Of a stretch of 64,000 nucleotides of DNA, positions 1 to 9,482 are shown piece after piece. This stretch comes from Streptomyces sp. NBC_01717 (lineage in GTDB: Bacteria; Actinomycetota; Actinomycetes; Streptomycetales; Streptomycetaceae). How positions within the stretch are numbered: the stretch's first letter is position 1; every line of letters begins with the position of its first letter. The DNA lies in contig NZ_CP109178.1 in assembly GCF_036248255.1 (NCBI RefSeq), positions 2,232,001-2,296,000 on the forward strand, written 5' to 3'. Under the pieces are notes generated by a model. It worked only from the letters and a program-made list of their open reading frames with translations. It was not told the origin of the DNA and made no database searches. The position numbers and the translations under genes are program-made.

Positions 1-346
1 CGATGTCCTGCGGCCGGGGCCCGCAGAGCACAGTGCCATGGCAGAGCCCACGCGGCGCGGGCCCGCCGCGGGGCGCCCCGTCGTGCGGGAAGCCGGTGAA
101 CCGCGGGTCGGTGAGGGCGGTGGTCACATCGGCGTACCGGCTGAGCAGCCAGGCGCCGAGGAGTGCGTCGTAGCTGAGCGGGTACTCCTCGCGCAGCACG
201 CGGTAGAGCCGGTACGGATCGTGCGCGGCGCCGGGGGCGAGGAGGCTCGGGCCGGTGCCGGGCCGGGCGGCGCGGTGGCCGAGGCCCGCTGCGGGCGCGG
301 GCACAGGCGTGGGCACGGGTATGCGGTCGGGCTCATCAGCCGGCAT
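1..346 (-). CDS. Cytochrome P450, N-terminal part (cut by the window edge)
   Basis: Only the first ~115 codons lie in the window; the heme-binding part is beyond position 1. Reading the minus strand from the ATG at 346 gives a Pro/Ala-rich leader, then DPYRLYRVLREEYP and LSRYADVTTALTDPRFTG. That is the usual opening of Streptomyces class I P450s (A-helix, beta-1 strand, then the B-helix region). A purine-rich ribosome site (GGGGGG, about 355-360) precedes the ATG. The frame is also open upstream of this ATG, but the extension looks non-coding. These enzymes are soluble monooxygenases that need ferredoxin partners. The substrate cannot be told from this part, and no ferredoxin gene is adjacent. 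Confidence 0.75.
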   Translation of the reverse strand, partial: MPADEPDRIPVPTPVPAPAAGLGHRAARPGTGPSLLAPGAAHDPYRLYRVLREEYPLSYDALLGAWLLSRYADVTTALTDPRFTGFPHDGAPRGGPAPRGLCHGTVLCGPRPQDI

Positions 347-768
347 CCGTACCCCCCTGGATCGGTGCGCCGCGGTATGGCGCGGATGATTCCAGGGGAC
401 CATCGCGGCGCACTCACTGCACTGGCGGTACGGCCATTCGGGTAACAGGAGGCGCCGGGAGCGGCTACCGACCGTGCCCCCGCCCGCAGCGGTGCGAGCC
501 GGCTGAGCCGCGTGCCCCCGGCCCGCCCGCAGCAGCTCCGTGAACGCCGCAGCGGCGCCCGTCGGCTCCACTCGGGAGAACACCACGAGATGTCTCCGAG
601 ATGATCGCCGAGAGCCGGATGACCGTCGGCCGGGACGCCGATCCGTCCGATGTGGCACACCACGTCCACGCCCGTCCGACGCCCTCCGAGGCGGTCGGCG
701 AGGCCTCCCTCACCCTCGCCGGACGCGGCCTCCACCAACAGGCCTGATCCGCAGCCGGCCCATCGGCA
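347..768. other. Gap of 422 bases with no convincing gene
   Basis: This stretch separates the P450 start from the end of the FHA gene, both on the minus strand. Several frames are open because of the GC content, but none shows a recognisable domain, a good ribosome site or a plausible neighbour relationship. Any P450 promoter would be near 350-420; no clear -35/-10 pair was recognised. Confidence 0.4.
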
Positions 769-1362
769 TCAGACCGGACGCCCGGGAATCCCAGGAAACT
801 CGGGAGGCTTGAGTACGGGCGCGGAGAGCCGGAAGGTGATCCTGCCGAAGCTCACCTGGTCCCCGTCGCGCACCGACACCGCCCCGGTCACCCGCTGCCC
901 GTTCACACACGTGCCGTTGGTCGAGCCGAGATCGCGCAGGATCCATCGGCCACCCTGCACCGTGAGTTCGGCGTGCATCCGCGAGACGGTCTCGTGGGTG
1001 AGCCGCAATCCGTTCGCCGGGTCGCGGCCGATCAGCACGGGGTACGGGGTGGGCGCGGGCAGCAGCAACTTCGGCAGCCGCTCGGCCTGCCAGGCCCTGC
1101 GCACCCGCGCGGGGAATCCGGAGACCGCGCCCACCACCTGGAACAGCCCGCGTGTCCAGCGGCCTTCGGTCCTCAGGTCGGCGGTGAGTGCCTCCAGCTC
1201 CTCCGAGCGGTCGACGGACAGGGCCAGTTCCATGCGCCGCATGAACGTGTCATGGGACAGCTTGCCCTGGGCCGCGCCTTCTCTGAGCACACCGAGAACA
1301 CGGTCGCGCTGGGCGTCGGAGACCCGCGCGGGATACGTGTGGAACTCGAAGGAGGACGTCAC
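769..1362 (-). CDS. DUF1707 and FHA domain protein
   Basis: A 197-residue cytosolic signalling-type protein. Residues ~10-60 (VSDAQRDRVLGVLREG ... SEELEALTADL) form the DUF1707 module common at the N terminus of actinobacterial regulatory or membrane proteins. Residues ~105-180 form a forkhead-associated domain with the classic phosphothreonine-binding motifs IGRD, SRMHAEL and DLGSTNGT. FHA domains bind phosphothreonine peptides, usually products of Ser/Thr protein kinases; no kinase gene is nearby. No membrane segment is visible. The start chosen is a GTG at 1362 (VTSSFEFH), where similarity to DUF1707 proteins begins. The ~74 residues available upstream look non-coding, and the ribosome site is weak. 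Confidence 0.85.
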   Translation of the reverse strand: MTSSFEFHTYPARVSDAQRDRVLGVLREGAAQGKLSHDTFMRRMELALSVDRSEELEALTADLRTEGRWTRGLFQVVGAVSGFPARVRRAWQAERLPKLLLPAPTPYPVLIGRDPANGLRLTHETVSRMHAELTVQGGRWILRDLGSTNGTCVNGQRVTGAVSVRDGDQVSFGRITFRLSAPVLKPPEFPGIPGRPV

Positions 1363-1568
1363 AGGACCGATTGTCGGGCCGACCGCCCCGGAGTGTCCAG
1401 AACATGCCTGCTTTCCGCCCGCCTGACCTGCGCGCGCGGCATGGCTGCGCAGAACGCCCGTGCCGAAAGTCGGGGGCGGTGTCCGGCGAAGGTTGCTACT
1501 GTCTGCCGCCGCGTGCCGTGCGCTGAGAACCGGTTGGCCGGCACGCCTCAAGGAGACATGGAGACTTG

Positions 1569-2528
1569 GTGACCCCTGCACCACTGGAGCTGACCGTCCG
1601 TCCGCTCACCGGGCCCGACGAACTCGGGCTCTTCCGAAGCCTGTTGTACGTCCTCGACCACGAACTGGCCGACGACCTCGCCACCGGGCGCCGCCGCCCG
1701 GAGTGGCTGTGGTTGGCGCTGCGCGGCGACCGGGTGGTGGCGCGGGCCGGCTGGTGGAGCCAGGGCGGGGACGTACCGCTGGCGCTCGACTTCTTCGACG
1801 TCGACGACACGCTGCCCGAGCCCGAACGCACCGAGACAGGTGTCCGGCTGCTGGAGGCGGCGACGGCGGCCGTCGTTCCCGCCGGGGTCCCGCGGCCGGA
1901 GTACGGGCGATTCGTACCGCCGGACTGGCGCGAGGACCCGGTGGCCCGCGACATCGTCGAGGCCCGGATCCGGGTGATGGAGCGCACCGGTGCGCGGATG
2001 CTGGTCGAACGGCTGCGCCTGGAGTGGCGGGCAGGTACGCCGGTCCCGGCCGACACCGGCCGGCTGCGCTTCCGTCCGGTGGCCGGGCGCGAGGATCTGC
2101 TCGCGCTGATGACCCCGGTGATGGAGGGCACCCTGGACGCGCACGGCCAGGAGGATCTCGCGTCGGGCCTGTCCGCGCGCAAGGCGGCGGAGAAGCACTA
2201 CGACGAGGAGCTCGCGGAGTACACCACCCCGCGGGAGTGGTGGCGGATCGCCGAACTCCCCGACGGTGAGCCGGTCGGGTTCGTGATCCCGGCCCGTAAC
2301 AGCTACAACCCGATCATCGCGTACATCGGAGTGCTGCCGGCGCAGCGCGGTCGCGGCCATATCGACGAGCTGCTCGCCGAGGGCACGCGGGTGCTCGCCG
2401 CGCAGGACGGCGTGGAGCGGATCCGGGCCGCGACGGACCTCGGCAATGTGCCGATGGCGAAGTCGTTCGAGCGCCTGGGGTACGTCAACTTCGAGCGCGC
2501 GTTCAACATGATCTGGGAACCGGCATGA
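1569..2528 (+). CDS. GNAT-family N-acetyltransferase (copy 1 of a tandem pair)
   Basis: About 319 residues. The C-terminal ~110 residues carry the GNAT fold, with the acetyl-CoA pyrophosphate loop seen as IGVLPAQRGRGHIDELL, followed by ATDLGNVPMAKSFERLGY. The N-terminal half (WLALRGDRVVARAGWWSQ ... LPEPERTETGVRLL) looks like a degenerate second GNAT domain, so the enzyme is probably a double-domain type. GTG at 1569 is chosen over the in-frame TTG at 1566 because GGAG (1560-1563) sits five bases upstream. The next gene encodes a paralogue of similar length and layout. The acceptor substrate (small molecule or protein) is unknown. Confidence 0.85.
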   Translation: MTPAPLELTVRPLTGPDELGLFRSLLYVLDHELADDLATGRRRPEWLWLALRGDRVVARAGWWSQGGDVPLALDFFDVDDTLPEPERTETGVRLLEAATAAVVPAGVPRPEYGRFVPPDWREDPVARDIVEARIRVMERTGARMLVERLRLEWRAGTPVPADTGRLRFRPVAGREDLLALMTPVMEGTLDAHGQEDLASGLSARKAAEKHYDEELAEYTTPREWWRIAELPDGEPVGFVIPARNSYNPIIAYIGVLPAQRGRGHIDELLAEGTRVLAAQDGVERIRAATDLGNVPMAKSFERLGYVNFERAFNMIWEPA

Positions 2529-2602
2529 ATTCGGTGGACCGTGCGCCGTGGGGCCGGTTACGGTGGGCGCCCGCCCGAGGATCGAGGAAGGAGGCGAGAA
2601 CA

Positions 2603-2671
2603 GTGCGTACCAGTACCACTTCATTCCCGCGCTCCCGTCCCGTTCGCCGGGCGGTTTCGGTTTCGGTCTGA
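2603..2671 (+). other. Possible 22-codon leader reading frame
   Basis: A GTG-started frame of 22 codons ending at TGA 2669-2671 lies in the leader of the second GNAT gene. It is preceded by a near-perfect ribosome site, AAGGAGG (2588-2594), eight bases from the GTG. The peptide is short and basic (VRTSTTSFPRSRPVRRAVSV, then SV). Its stop is 36 bases before the GNAT start. It could be a translated upstream frame that affects expression of the next gene, or a chance match to the ribosome-site consensus. Confidence 0.3.
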
Positions 2672-2707
2672 CCGGGAGCGCATCGCTTCTTCCGGAGGAC
2701 TTTTTCC

Positions 2708-3619
2708 ATGACCGATCTGGTCGTTCGCGCTCTCACCGAGAGCGACGCACATCTTTTCCGCACCCTGCAGGACCCCGGTCTCGTCGGCCGCGCCGCCTTC
2801 GGCCACAGCTACGCCACCGTGCACGAGGGCGGCGAGTACCGCCCCGAGTGGACCTGGGTCGCTCTACGCGACGGTGTCGTCGTGGCCAGGGCCGCCTGGT
2901 GGTCGGGGCCCGATGACACCGAGCCGGTGACGCTCGACCGGTTCGACTTCGCCGACGGCGAGGACGAGGCGGGCAGCGAACTGCTGCGCCGTGCACCGCT
3001 GTACGCCGAGTACGAGCTGATGCTGCCCGCCGACTGGCGGGAGCGGCCCGATGTCACGGCCGCCGCCGAGTCGAGGATCGCCGCCGCCCGCGCGGCCGGC
3101 ATGGAGCCGCTGGTGGAGCGGTACCGGTACGAGTGGACACCGGAGTGCGGGCTGCCCGAGCGGCCCGGCCGGCTCGTGTTCCGCCCGGAGCCGGACGACG
3201 CGGTGATCCTCGATGTGCTGCGCCGGGTCCACTCCGTCACGCTGGACGCGCACGCCCGGCGGGCCATCGAGGGCCCCGGCGGACTGGAGCAGGCGGCGCA
3301 GGAGGAGCTCGACTTCTTCCACTGGTGCCCCTCGCCGCGCTCCTGGTGGCAACTGGCGTACACCCCCGACGGCGAGGTGGCCGGCATCCAGGTGCCGGCC
3401 CGTAACCCGGGCGGTCCGTGCATCGGCTTCATCGGCGTCGTGCCCGAACAGCGTGGCCACGGCTACGGGTACGACCTGCTCGTCGAGTGCACGCACTTCC
3501 TGGCGGCCGAGGGCGCCGAGTTCATCGCGGGCGCCACCGACCGGGGCAATGCGCCGATGGCGGCCGCGTTCGCCCGGGCCGGCCATCGGGTCATACAGGA
3601 ACGCATCCATCTGGTGTGA
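2708..3619 (+). CDS. GNAT-family N-acetyltransferase (copy 2 of a tandem pair)
   Basis: A 303-residue paralogue of the preceding protein. The same blocks occur in the same order: WTWVALRDGVVVARAAWW near residue 50, LPADWRERPDV near 105, VERYRYEW near 140, and a C-terminal GNAT core with IGVVPEQRGHGYGYDLL (acetyl-CoA loop), then GATDRGNAPMAAAFARAGH. The ATG at 2708 has a good GGAGG site (about 2694-2698). The two genes are 179 bases apart and probably arose by tandem duplication. They are clearly diverged, so they may act on different acceptors. The substrate is unknown. Confidence 0.85.
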   Translation: MTDLVVRALTESDAHLFRTLQDPGLVGRAAFGHSYATVHEGGEYRPEWTWVALRDGVVVARAAWWSGPDDTEPVTLDRFDFADGEDEAGSELLRRAPLYAEYELMLPADWRERPDVTAAAESRIAAARAAGMEPLVERYRYEWTPECGLPERPGRLVFRPEPDDAVILDVLRRVHSVTLDAHARRAIEGPGGLEQAAQEELDFFHWCPSPRSWWQLAYTPDGEVAGIQVPARNPGGPCIGFIGVVPEQRGHGYGYDLLVECTHFLAAEGAEFIAGATDRGNAPMAAAFARAGHRVIQERIHLV

Positions 3620-3620
3620 G

Positions 3621-3752
3621 GTGCGAGGTGAGTTCCGCCGGCCGGTAGAGGCGGAGCTGCTGCGCGGCGGGGATGGTCGCATCCTCGCCGCGCGGTCCCA
3701 CCTTCAGCAGCAGGTTGCCTCCTGCGGCCGCCGTCCCGGTCTCCAGCGCGGT
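3621..3752 (-). pseudogene. Remnant of a GH29 alpha-L-fucosidase C-terminal region
   Basis: One minus-strand frame, antisense to the gap after the second GNAT gene, reads ...ALETGTAAAGGNLLLKVGP followed by RGEDATIPAAQQLRLYRPAE. The block GGNLLLKVGPxGxxTIPxxQxxRL is a hallmark near the end of the catalytic region of alpha-L-fucosidases (GH29). The upstream catalytic part is missing and neighbouring frames are broken, so this is a degraded tail, not a working gene. It lies beside a sugar transporter and a beta-glucosidase, which suggests an older glycan-use locus that lost a member. The call rests on motif recognition only. Confidence 0.5.
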
Positions 3753-3877
3753 GCCACCACGAGGACCATGGCGCGAAGTATTGATCGCTCAGGGGGTCGT
3801 TCGTAGGATCCGGGCACCTCCGGGGCACCTCCGACCGTGATGGCTACGCGCACCACCGAGCTGATGGCGAGCGGCCG

Positions 3878-5104
3878 ATGACCGTGGACGACACCCGAAC
3901 GGAACCGCAGTCCCGCGTCGGCGGCGGCTGGATCAGCGGTCTGGTGCTGGCCAACCTGGGCCTGTACATGGCTTTCCTCACCCCGATCCAGGTGCTGCTG
4001 GCCGAGCAGATCGACGATCTGACGACGTCCGGCAAGGAGGTGGCGCTCGGCTGGGCGACGGGTGTCGGGGCGTTGGTGGCGGTGGTCGCCAACCCGGTCG
4101 CCGGTGCGCTGTCGGACCGGACGGGCGGGAGGTTCGGGCGCCGTCACCCGTGGATCGTGGGCGGCGCGCTGGTGGGTGCGGTCGGTCTGGTGGTGACGGC
4201 GGCGCAGACGACCGTGGTCGGGGTGGCGCTCGGCTGGTGTCTGGCGCAGCTGGGGCTGAACGCGATGCTGGCGGGCACGAATGCGGTGGTGCCGGACCAG
4301 GTGCCGGTGCGGCAGCGGGCGGCGGTGTCCGGGTTCATCGGGATACCGCAGACGCTGGGGCTGGTCCTCGGCGTGCTGCTGGTGTCGGTGGTGGTGACCG
4401 GGATCGCCTCGGGGTATCTGATGCTGGCGGGTCTGGTGGTGCTGTGCGCGGTGCCGTTCGTGCTGCTGACGCGTGATCCGGCGGTGCCCGGGATTCCGGG
4501 GTCGGCGGTACGGCTGAAGGACTTCTGGGTGAGTCCGCGGCTGCATCCGGACTTCGGCTGGGCGTGGCTGACCCGGTTCCTCGTCCAGCTGGGCAATGCG
4601 ATCGGCACCCTGTATCTGCTGTATTTCCTCAAGGACGCGGTGCATTACCCGGACCCGGACATGGGTGTGCTGTATCTGACGCTGCTCTACACCGGCGGCG
4701 TGGTGGTGACGGCGGTGGCGGGCGGCATCGTCTCGGACCGGCTGGGCAAGCGGAAGATGATGGTCAGCGCCTGTTCGATGGTGATGGCGGTGGGTTCGCT
4801 GCTGCTGACGTTCTGGCACACCTGGCCGGCTGCGATGGGCGCGGCGGTGCTCCTCGGGCTCGGCTACGGGATCTATGTGGCGGTCGACCAGGCACTGATC
4901 ACCCAGGTCCTGCCGGCGGCCGAGGACCGGGCGAAGGACCTGGGGGTGATCAATGTCGCCAACTCCGCGCCCCAGGTGCTCGGTCCGGCGCTGGCCGCGC
5001 CGATCGTGGCGTACGCGGGTGGCTACGCGGGGCTGTACCTGGCGTCCACCGTGGTGACGGTGGTGGGCGGGGTGCTGGTGTGGCGGATCAGGTCAGTCCG
5101 CTGA
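3878..5104 (+). CDS. MFS transporter, probably sugar
   Basis: A 408-residue polytopic membrane protein with about 12 hydrophobic segments, starting at WISGLVLANLGLYMAFLTPI. The loop after the second helix reads LSDRTGGRFGRRHPWIVGGA, close to MFS motif A, and its RRHPW is typical of the sugar/GPH-like branch. A repeat of the motif (SDRLGKRKMM) follows the eighth segment, as expected from the internal MFS duplication. The gene is convergent with a GH1 beta-glucosidase, and the two stops overlap by 12 bases. The pairing suggests uptake of a beta-glucoside or oligosaccharide, but the substrate is inferred. No operator was recognised upstream. Confidence 0.8.
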   Translation: MTVDDTRTEPQSRVGGGWISGLVLANLGLYMAFLTPIQVLLAEQIDDLTTSGKEVALGWATGVGALVAVVANPVAGALSDRTGGRFGRRHPWIVGGALVGAVGLVVTAAQTTVVGVALGWCLAQLGLNAMLAGTNAVVPDQVPVRQRAAVSGFIGIPQTLGLVLGVLLVSVVVTGIASGYLMLAGLVVLCAVPFVLLTRDPAVPGIPGSAVRLKDFWVSPRLHPDFGWAWLTRFLVQLGNAIGTLYLLYFLKDAVHYPDPDMGVLYLTLLYTGGVVVTAVAGGIVSDRLGKRKMMVSACSMVMAVGSLLLTFWHTWPAAMGAAVLLGLGYGIYVAVDQALITQVLPAAEDRAKDLGVINVANSAPQVLGPALAAPIVAYAGGYAGLYLASTVVTVVGGVLVWRIRSVR

Positions 5105-6463
5105 CTCCACGGTCCGTGCGGCCTTCTGGCTGCGGATGACGTCGCGGTACCAGGCGTACGACTCCTTGGGGGTCCGGCGCAGTGTCTCGTAGTCGATGTG
5201 GACGAGGCCGAACCGCTTGCTGGCGCCCTCGATCCACTCGACGTTGTCGGTCAGTGACCAGGTGAAGTAGCCGCGGACGTCGACGCCCGCGTCGATCGCG
5301 GTGCGCAGGGCGCCCAGGTGGCCTTCGAGGAAGGCGATCCGGCGGGTGTCGGTGACGGCCTCGTCGACGGCGCAGCCGTTCTCGGTGATGTAGAGGGGAG
5401 GGAGCCGGTCCCCGTAGCGGGCCTGCAGCTGGACGAGGGTTTCGCGCAGTCCGTCGGGGACGACGGGCCAGCCGAAGTCGGTCTTCTCGTAACCCTCGAT
5501 CTCGCGGATGCCGAAGGGGAGTTCGGCGGGCATCCCGAAGCCGGAGAACGTTTCGAGCGCGTCCGCCCTGGGGGCGCCGACGAGGGTGGGGTTGTAGTAA
5601 TTGACCCCGTACCAGTCGAGCGGGGTGGAGATCGTCCTGAGGTCGTCCTCCACCGGTCCGGGCATCAGCGCGGCGAAGTTCTCGTCGGGGTAGCGGCCGG
5701 TGAGGATCGGGTCGGCGAACATCCAGTTGGTGAGGGTGTCGTACAACTCGGCACCGAACCGGTCTTCGTCCGACTCACCCGCGGTCCACACCGGGGTGTG
5801 CGAGACGGCGACGCCGATCTCGGTTGCGCCGGCCGCCCGCAGCGCGCGGACACCCAGACCGTGGGCGAGGAGCTGGTGGTGGGCGGCGGGCAGCGCGTCG
5901 AAGAGGAGGGTGCGGCCCGGGGCGTGCTCGCCCAACGCGTAGCCGAGCATGGTCACTTCGGCGGGTTCGTTGATGGTGATCCACATGGGTACGCGGTCGG
6001 CGAGCCGCTCGGCGACGATGCCCGCGTACTCGGCGAAGCGGTAGGCGGTGTCCCGGTTCAGCCAGCCGCCCGCCTCGTCGAGCGGCAGCGGGGTGTCCCA
6101 GTGGTACAGGGTGGGGGCCGGGGTGATGCCGTGGGCGCAGAGTTCGTCGACGAGCCGGTCGTAGAAGTCGAGCCCTGCCGGGTTGACGGCGCCGCTGCCG
6201 CCCGGCACCACGCGCGGCCAGCTGACGGAGAACCGGAAGGCGTCGGCGCCGAGACCGGCCAGCAGGGCGACGTCCTCGCGGTAGCGCTCGTGGAAGCCGG
6301 TGCCGCGGCTGGTGTCGGTGCCGTCCTTGATCCGTCCCGGCTGGGCGGCGAAGGCGTCCCAGCCGGAGGGGCCCTTGCCGTCGGCGTCGGCCGCTCCTTC
6401 GGTCTGGAAGGCGGAGGCGGAGGCTCCCCAGAGGAATCCCGGCGGGAACGTCGGCACAGTCAT
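5093..6463 (-). CDS. GH1 beta-glucosidase
   Basis: A 456-residue, full-length family 1 glycoside hydrolase that hydrolyses beta-linked glucosides with retention. Visible family features are the N-terminal FPPGFLWGASASAFQTEGA, acid/base glutamate in ITINEPAEVTMLGYA (~residue 170), nucleophile glutamate in LYITENGCA (~residue 360), and the C-terminal GYFTWSLTDNVEW and RFGLVHIDYETLRRTPKES. There is no signal peptide, so it acts in the cytosol on imported sugar, which fits the neighbouring MFS transporter. The ATG at 6463 has GGAGG seven bases upstream. It is divergent from treZ across ~158 bases. No CebR-like operator palindrome was seen there. Confidence 0.92.
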   Translation of the reverse strand: MTVPTFPPGFLWGASASAFQTEGAADADGKGPSGWDAFAAQPGRIKDGTDTSRGTGFHERYREDVALLAGLGADAFRFSVSWPRVVPGGSGAVNPAGLDFYDRLVDELCAHGITPAPTLYHWDTPLPLDEAGGWLNRDTAYRFAEYAGIVAERLADRVPMWITINEPAEVTMLGYALGEHAPGRTLLFDALPAAHHQLLAHGLGVRALRAAGATEIGVAVSHTPVWTAGESDEDRFGAELYDTLTNWMFADPILTGRYPDENFAALMPGPVEDDLRTISTPLDWYGVNYYNPTLVGAPRADALETFSGFGMPAELPFGIREIEGYEKTDFGWPVVPDGLRETLVQLQARYGDRLPPLYITENGCAVDEAVTDTRRIAFLEGHLGALRTAIDAGVDVRGYFTWSLTDNVEWIEGASKRFGLVHIDYETLRRTPKESYAWYRDVIRSQKAARTVESAD

Positions 6464-6621
6464 CTCGGCCTCCAGCAGCCGTACGTATGAGCCAGAACCT
6501 GGCAGGGCAATGATCAGAACCAGACCTTAATCGCCAGTAATGGGCTCGATCCAGTGTCGTGGGCCGGTGATCGCGACTTCTGCCGACCATGGGGCCGAGG
6601 CGACGAGACGAGGAGCGATGC

Positions 6622-8382
6622 ATGCTGTTCGAGGTATGGGCACCTGAGGCGGACTCGGTCCGCCTGCGACTGGCCGGCGCGCTGCGGCCGATGACGCGTG
6701 ACGAGGTGCGAACGGGCTGGTGGACGGCCGATGCGGAGGCCGCGGACGGCGACCGGTACGGCTTCGTCCTCGACGACGGCCCCGTGCTTCCCGACCCGCG
6801 TTCGCGCCGCCAGCCCGACGGCCCGGACGGCGAGAGCGCCGTCGTCGACCAGGAGGCGTACCCCTGGCGCGCCGCGTGGACGGGGCGCGGGCTACCAGGC
6901 GCCGTCCTGTACGAGCTGCACATCGGTACGTACACCGAGGAGGGCACCTTCGACGCCGCCGCGGCGCGCCTGCCGCACCTCGCCGAGCTGGGCATCACGC
7001 ATGTGTCGCTGATGCCCGTCTGCCCGTTCCCCGGCACTCACGGGTGGGGGTACGAAGGGGTGTCGCTGTGGGCCGTGCACGAACCGTACGGCGGCCCGGA
7101 CGGACTGAAGCGCTTTGTCGACACGGCGCACGGGCTCGGCCTTGCGGTGGTCCTCGACGTGGTCCACAACCACCTGGGCCCGTCCGGCAACTACCTCCCG
7201 GCGTTCGGCCCGTACTTCACCGAGACCCACCACACGCCGTGGGGCGCCGCGGTCAACCTCGACGCCGCCGGCTCGGACGAGGTCCGCGGGTACCTGCTCT
7301 GCAGTGCGCTCGGCTGGCTGCGCGACTACCGGCTCGACGGGCTCCGGCTCGACGCCGTCCACGCCCTCGCCGACACCCGGGCCCTCACCTTCCTGGAGGA
7401 GCTGTCCACGGCGGTCGACGCACTCGCCGCGGAACTCGGCCGCCCGCTGACCCTGATCGCCGAGTCCGACCTCTGCGACCCGCGCACCACGACGCCGCGC
7501 GCGGAGGGCGGGATCGGTCTGCACACCCAGTGGAACGACGACTTCCACCACGCCCTGCACACGGCTCTGACCGGCGAGTCCCAGGGCTACTACGCCGACT
7601 TCGCCACCGCCCCGCTGGCCGCCGTCGCCAAGACCGTGACCAGAGCCTTCTTCCACGACGGCACGTACTCCGCCTTCCGTGGCCGCACGCACGGCCGCCC
7701 CGTCGACACCGTCCGCACCCCGGCCACCCGCTTCGTCGGCTACGCACAGACCCATGACCAGATCGGCAACCGGGCGCTCGGCGACCGGCTCTCCGCCACG
7801 CTCTCCCCCGGTCTGCTGGCCTGCGCGGCGGCACTGGTGCTGACCGGCCCGTTCACCCCGATGCTGTTCATGGGAGAGGAGTGGGGTGCCCGCACCCCCT
7901 GGCAGTTCTTCACCGACCACACCGATCCGGCACTCGCCGAGGCGGTACGCAACGGCAGGCGGCGGGAGTTCGCGGCGCACGGCTGGGCGGCGGACGACAT
8001 CCCGGACCCGCAGGACCCGGCCACCCGCGACCGCTCCTGCCTGGACTGGACCGAACCGGAACGCGAACCGCATGCCCGCCTCCACGCCTGGTACCGCGAA
8101 CTGATCGCGCTGCGCCGCACCATGCCCGACCTGTCGGATCCGGATCTGGCCGCGGTGAAGACCGCCCACGACGAGCAGGGTCGCTGGCTGGCGTACCGCA
8201 GGGGCGACCTGCGGATCGCGGTCAACCTCGACGAGAAGCCGGCCACGATCCCGCTCGGCGGTGGACGGAACCGGACCGGCATGGGCAGGGTGCTGGCCGC
8301 CTGGGAACCGGTGGCGGCGCCGGACGCGGACGGGCTGCTGCACCTGCCGCCGGAGTCGAGCGTGGTACTCGCCGACGACTGA
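6622..8382 (+). CDS. treZ: Malto-oligosyltrehalose trehalohydrolase
   Basis: A 586-residue GH13 enzyme that releases trehalose from maltooligosyl-trehalose, the second step of the TreY-TreZ route. An N-terminal CBM48-like beta domain ([15 protein letters not shown]) is followed by the barrel, with [17 protein letters not shown], the nucleophile in [11 protein letters not shown] (~residue 245), the acid/base glutamate in LIAESDLCD (~285), and [16 protein letters not shown] for the catalytic-site aspartate. [13 protein letters not shown] is also typical of TreZ. The start is the ATG at 6622, with AGGAG six bases upstream; an earlier in-frame ATG at 6589 lacks a ribosome site. Its usual partner treY is not in the window. 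Confidence 0.9.
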   Translation: MLFEVWAPEADSVRLRLAGALRPMTRDEVRTGWWTADAEAADGDRYGFVLDDGPVLPDPRSRRQPDGPDGESAVVDQEAYPWRAAWTGRGLPGAVLYELHIGTYTEEGTFDAAAARLPHLAELGITHVSLMPVCPFPGTHGWGYEGVSLWAVHEPYGGPDGLKRFVDTAHGLGLAVVLDVVHNHLGPSGNYLPAFGPYFTETHHTPWGAAVNLDAAGSDEVRGYLLCSALGWLRDYRLDGLRLDAVHALADTRALTFLEELSTAVDALAAELGRPLTLIAESDLCDPRTTTPRAEGGIGLHTQWNDDFHHALHTALTGESQGYYADFATAPLAAVAKTVTRAFFHDGTYSAFRGRTHGRPVDTVRTPATRFVGYAQTHDQIGNRALGDRLSATLSPGLLACAAALVLTGPFTPMLFMGEEWGARTPWQFFTDHTDPALAEAVRNGRRREFAAHGWAADDIPDPQDPATRDRSCLDWTEPEREPHARLHAWYRELIALRRTMPDLSDPDLAAVKTAHDEQGRWLAYRRGDLRIAVNLDEKPATIPLGGGRNRTGMGRVLAAWEPVAAPDADGLLHLPPESSVVLADD

Positions 8383-8470
8383 CGCGGCGCGGCACAGCAC
8401 GGGGAACGGGACACGTGGGCCGTCGGGACCTCTTGCCTTCGTGTGCGCTTCACCTCGTACGGTCGGTGCC

Positions 8471-9481
8471 ATGAAGCAGCGATTTCTCGGCGGGACCGGA
8501 CTCCAGGTCAGCGAACTGTGCCTGGGCACCATGACGTTCACCAGGGCGGGCGACGAAGCGGCCGCCCACCGCGTTCTCGACACGTTCACCGAGGCGGGTG
8601 GCACCTTCATCGACACCGCGGACATGTACGACCGCGGTGGCTCGGAGGAGGTGCTCGGCCGCTGGCTGAAGGGCCGCAACCGCGACGATCTCGTCATCGC
8701 GACCAAGGTGTGGGGTCAGATGGGCGACGGCGCGAACGACGGGGGGCTGAGCCGCAAGCACATCCTCTCCGCCGTCGAGGCGAGTCTGCGCCGCCTGAAC
8801 ACGGAGTACATCGACCTGTACCAGACCCATCTGTGGGACGCGACGACGCCGATCGAGGAGACCCTCGCCACGCTCGACACGCTGGTGAAGGCCGGCAAGG
8901 TCCGCTATCTCGGCGCGAGCAATCTCGCCCCCTCCCAGCTCCAGAAGTCACTGGACCTCGCGCGACGGCGCGACTGGACTCCGTACGTGTGCCTCCAGCC
9001 GCTCTACAACCTGCTGCACCGCGAGGTGGAGTGGGAGCTGGCCCCGCTGAGCGTCCAGGAGGGCGTCGGAATCATCCCGTGGTCCCCGCTGGACGGCGGC
9101 TGGCTGTCCGGCAAGTACCGGCGCGGCATGACCGAGGCGCCCGCCGGCTCCCGCGCCGCCGTCCGGCAGGAGAACGGGAGCGACGACTGGCGGCTCCGCG
9201 ACAACGAGGAGACCTGGGGCGTCGTGGACGCCGTCGTCGCCGTCGCCGAGGAGGCCGGACGCACACCCGCCCAGGTCGCGCTGCGCTGGCTGCTCGGAAG
9301 GCCGGGGGTCACTGCCCCGATCATCGGGGCCCGTACCGTCGAGCAGCTGACCGACAATCTCGGCGCCGTCGGCTGGGAACTGACGGCCGAGCAGACGGCG
9401 CGGCTCGACGGGGCGAGCGCGCGGCCGCTGCCGTATCCGTACGCGACCCTGGAGCGCCTCAGCAACCGCGGCGGCTCGTGA
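8471..9481 (+). CDS. Aldo/keto reductase
   Basis: A 336-residue NADPH-dependent oxidoreductase of the AKR superfamily. The (beta/alpha)8 landmarks are [19 protein letters not shown] at the N terminus, [18 protein letters not shown] with catalytic Asp/Tyr (~residues 53-57), [10 protein letters not shown] with catalytic lysine (~80), DLYQTHLWD with the histidine (~120), and the phosphate-binding end [21 protein letters not shown]. The physiological carbonyl substrate is not predictable. The ATG at 8471 begins where the family alignment begins; longer in-frame extensions run into treZ. It is convergent with the M24 peptidase gene, with one base between the stops. Confidence 0.88.
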   Translation: MKQRFLGGTGLQVSELCLGTMTFTRAGDEAAAHRVLDTFTEAGGTFIDTADMYDRGGSEEVLGRWLKGRNRDDLVIATKVWGQMGDGANDGGLSRKHILSAVEASLRRLNTEYIDLYQTHLWDATTPIEETLATLDTLVKAGKVRYLGASNLAPSQLQKSLDLARRRDWTPYVCLQPLYNLLHREVEWELAPLSVQEGVGIIPWSPLDGGWLSGKYRRGMTEAPAGSRAAVRQENGSDDWRLRDNEETWGVVDAVVAVAEEAGRTPAQVALRWLLGRPGVTAPIIGARTVEQLTDNLGAVGWELTAEQTARLDGASARPLPYPYATLERLSNRGGS

Positions 9482-9482
9482 A

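Noticed and set aside
1..1362. Conservon (cvn) operon suggested by the P450 next to a signalling-type protein
   Set aside because: The adjacent gene is DUF1707-FHA. No roadblock, DUF742 or small GTPase gene is present in the visible part.
6464..6621. CebR-type operator between the beta-glucosidase and treZ
   Set aside because: The 14-base TGGGAGCGCTCCCA-like palindrome was looked for and not found.
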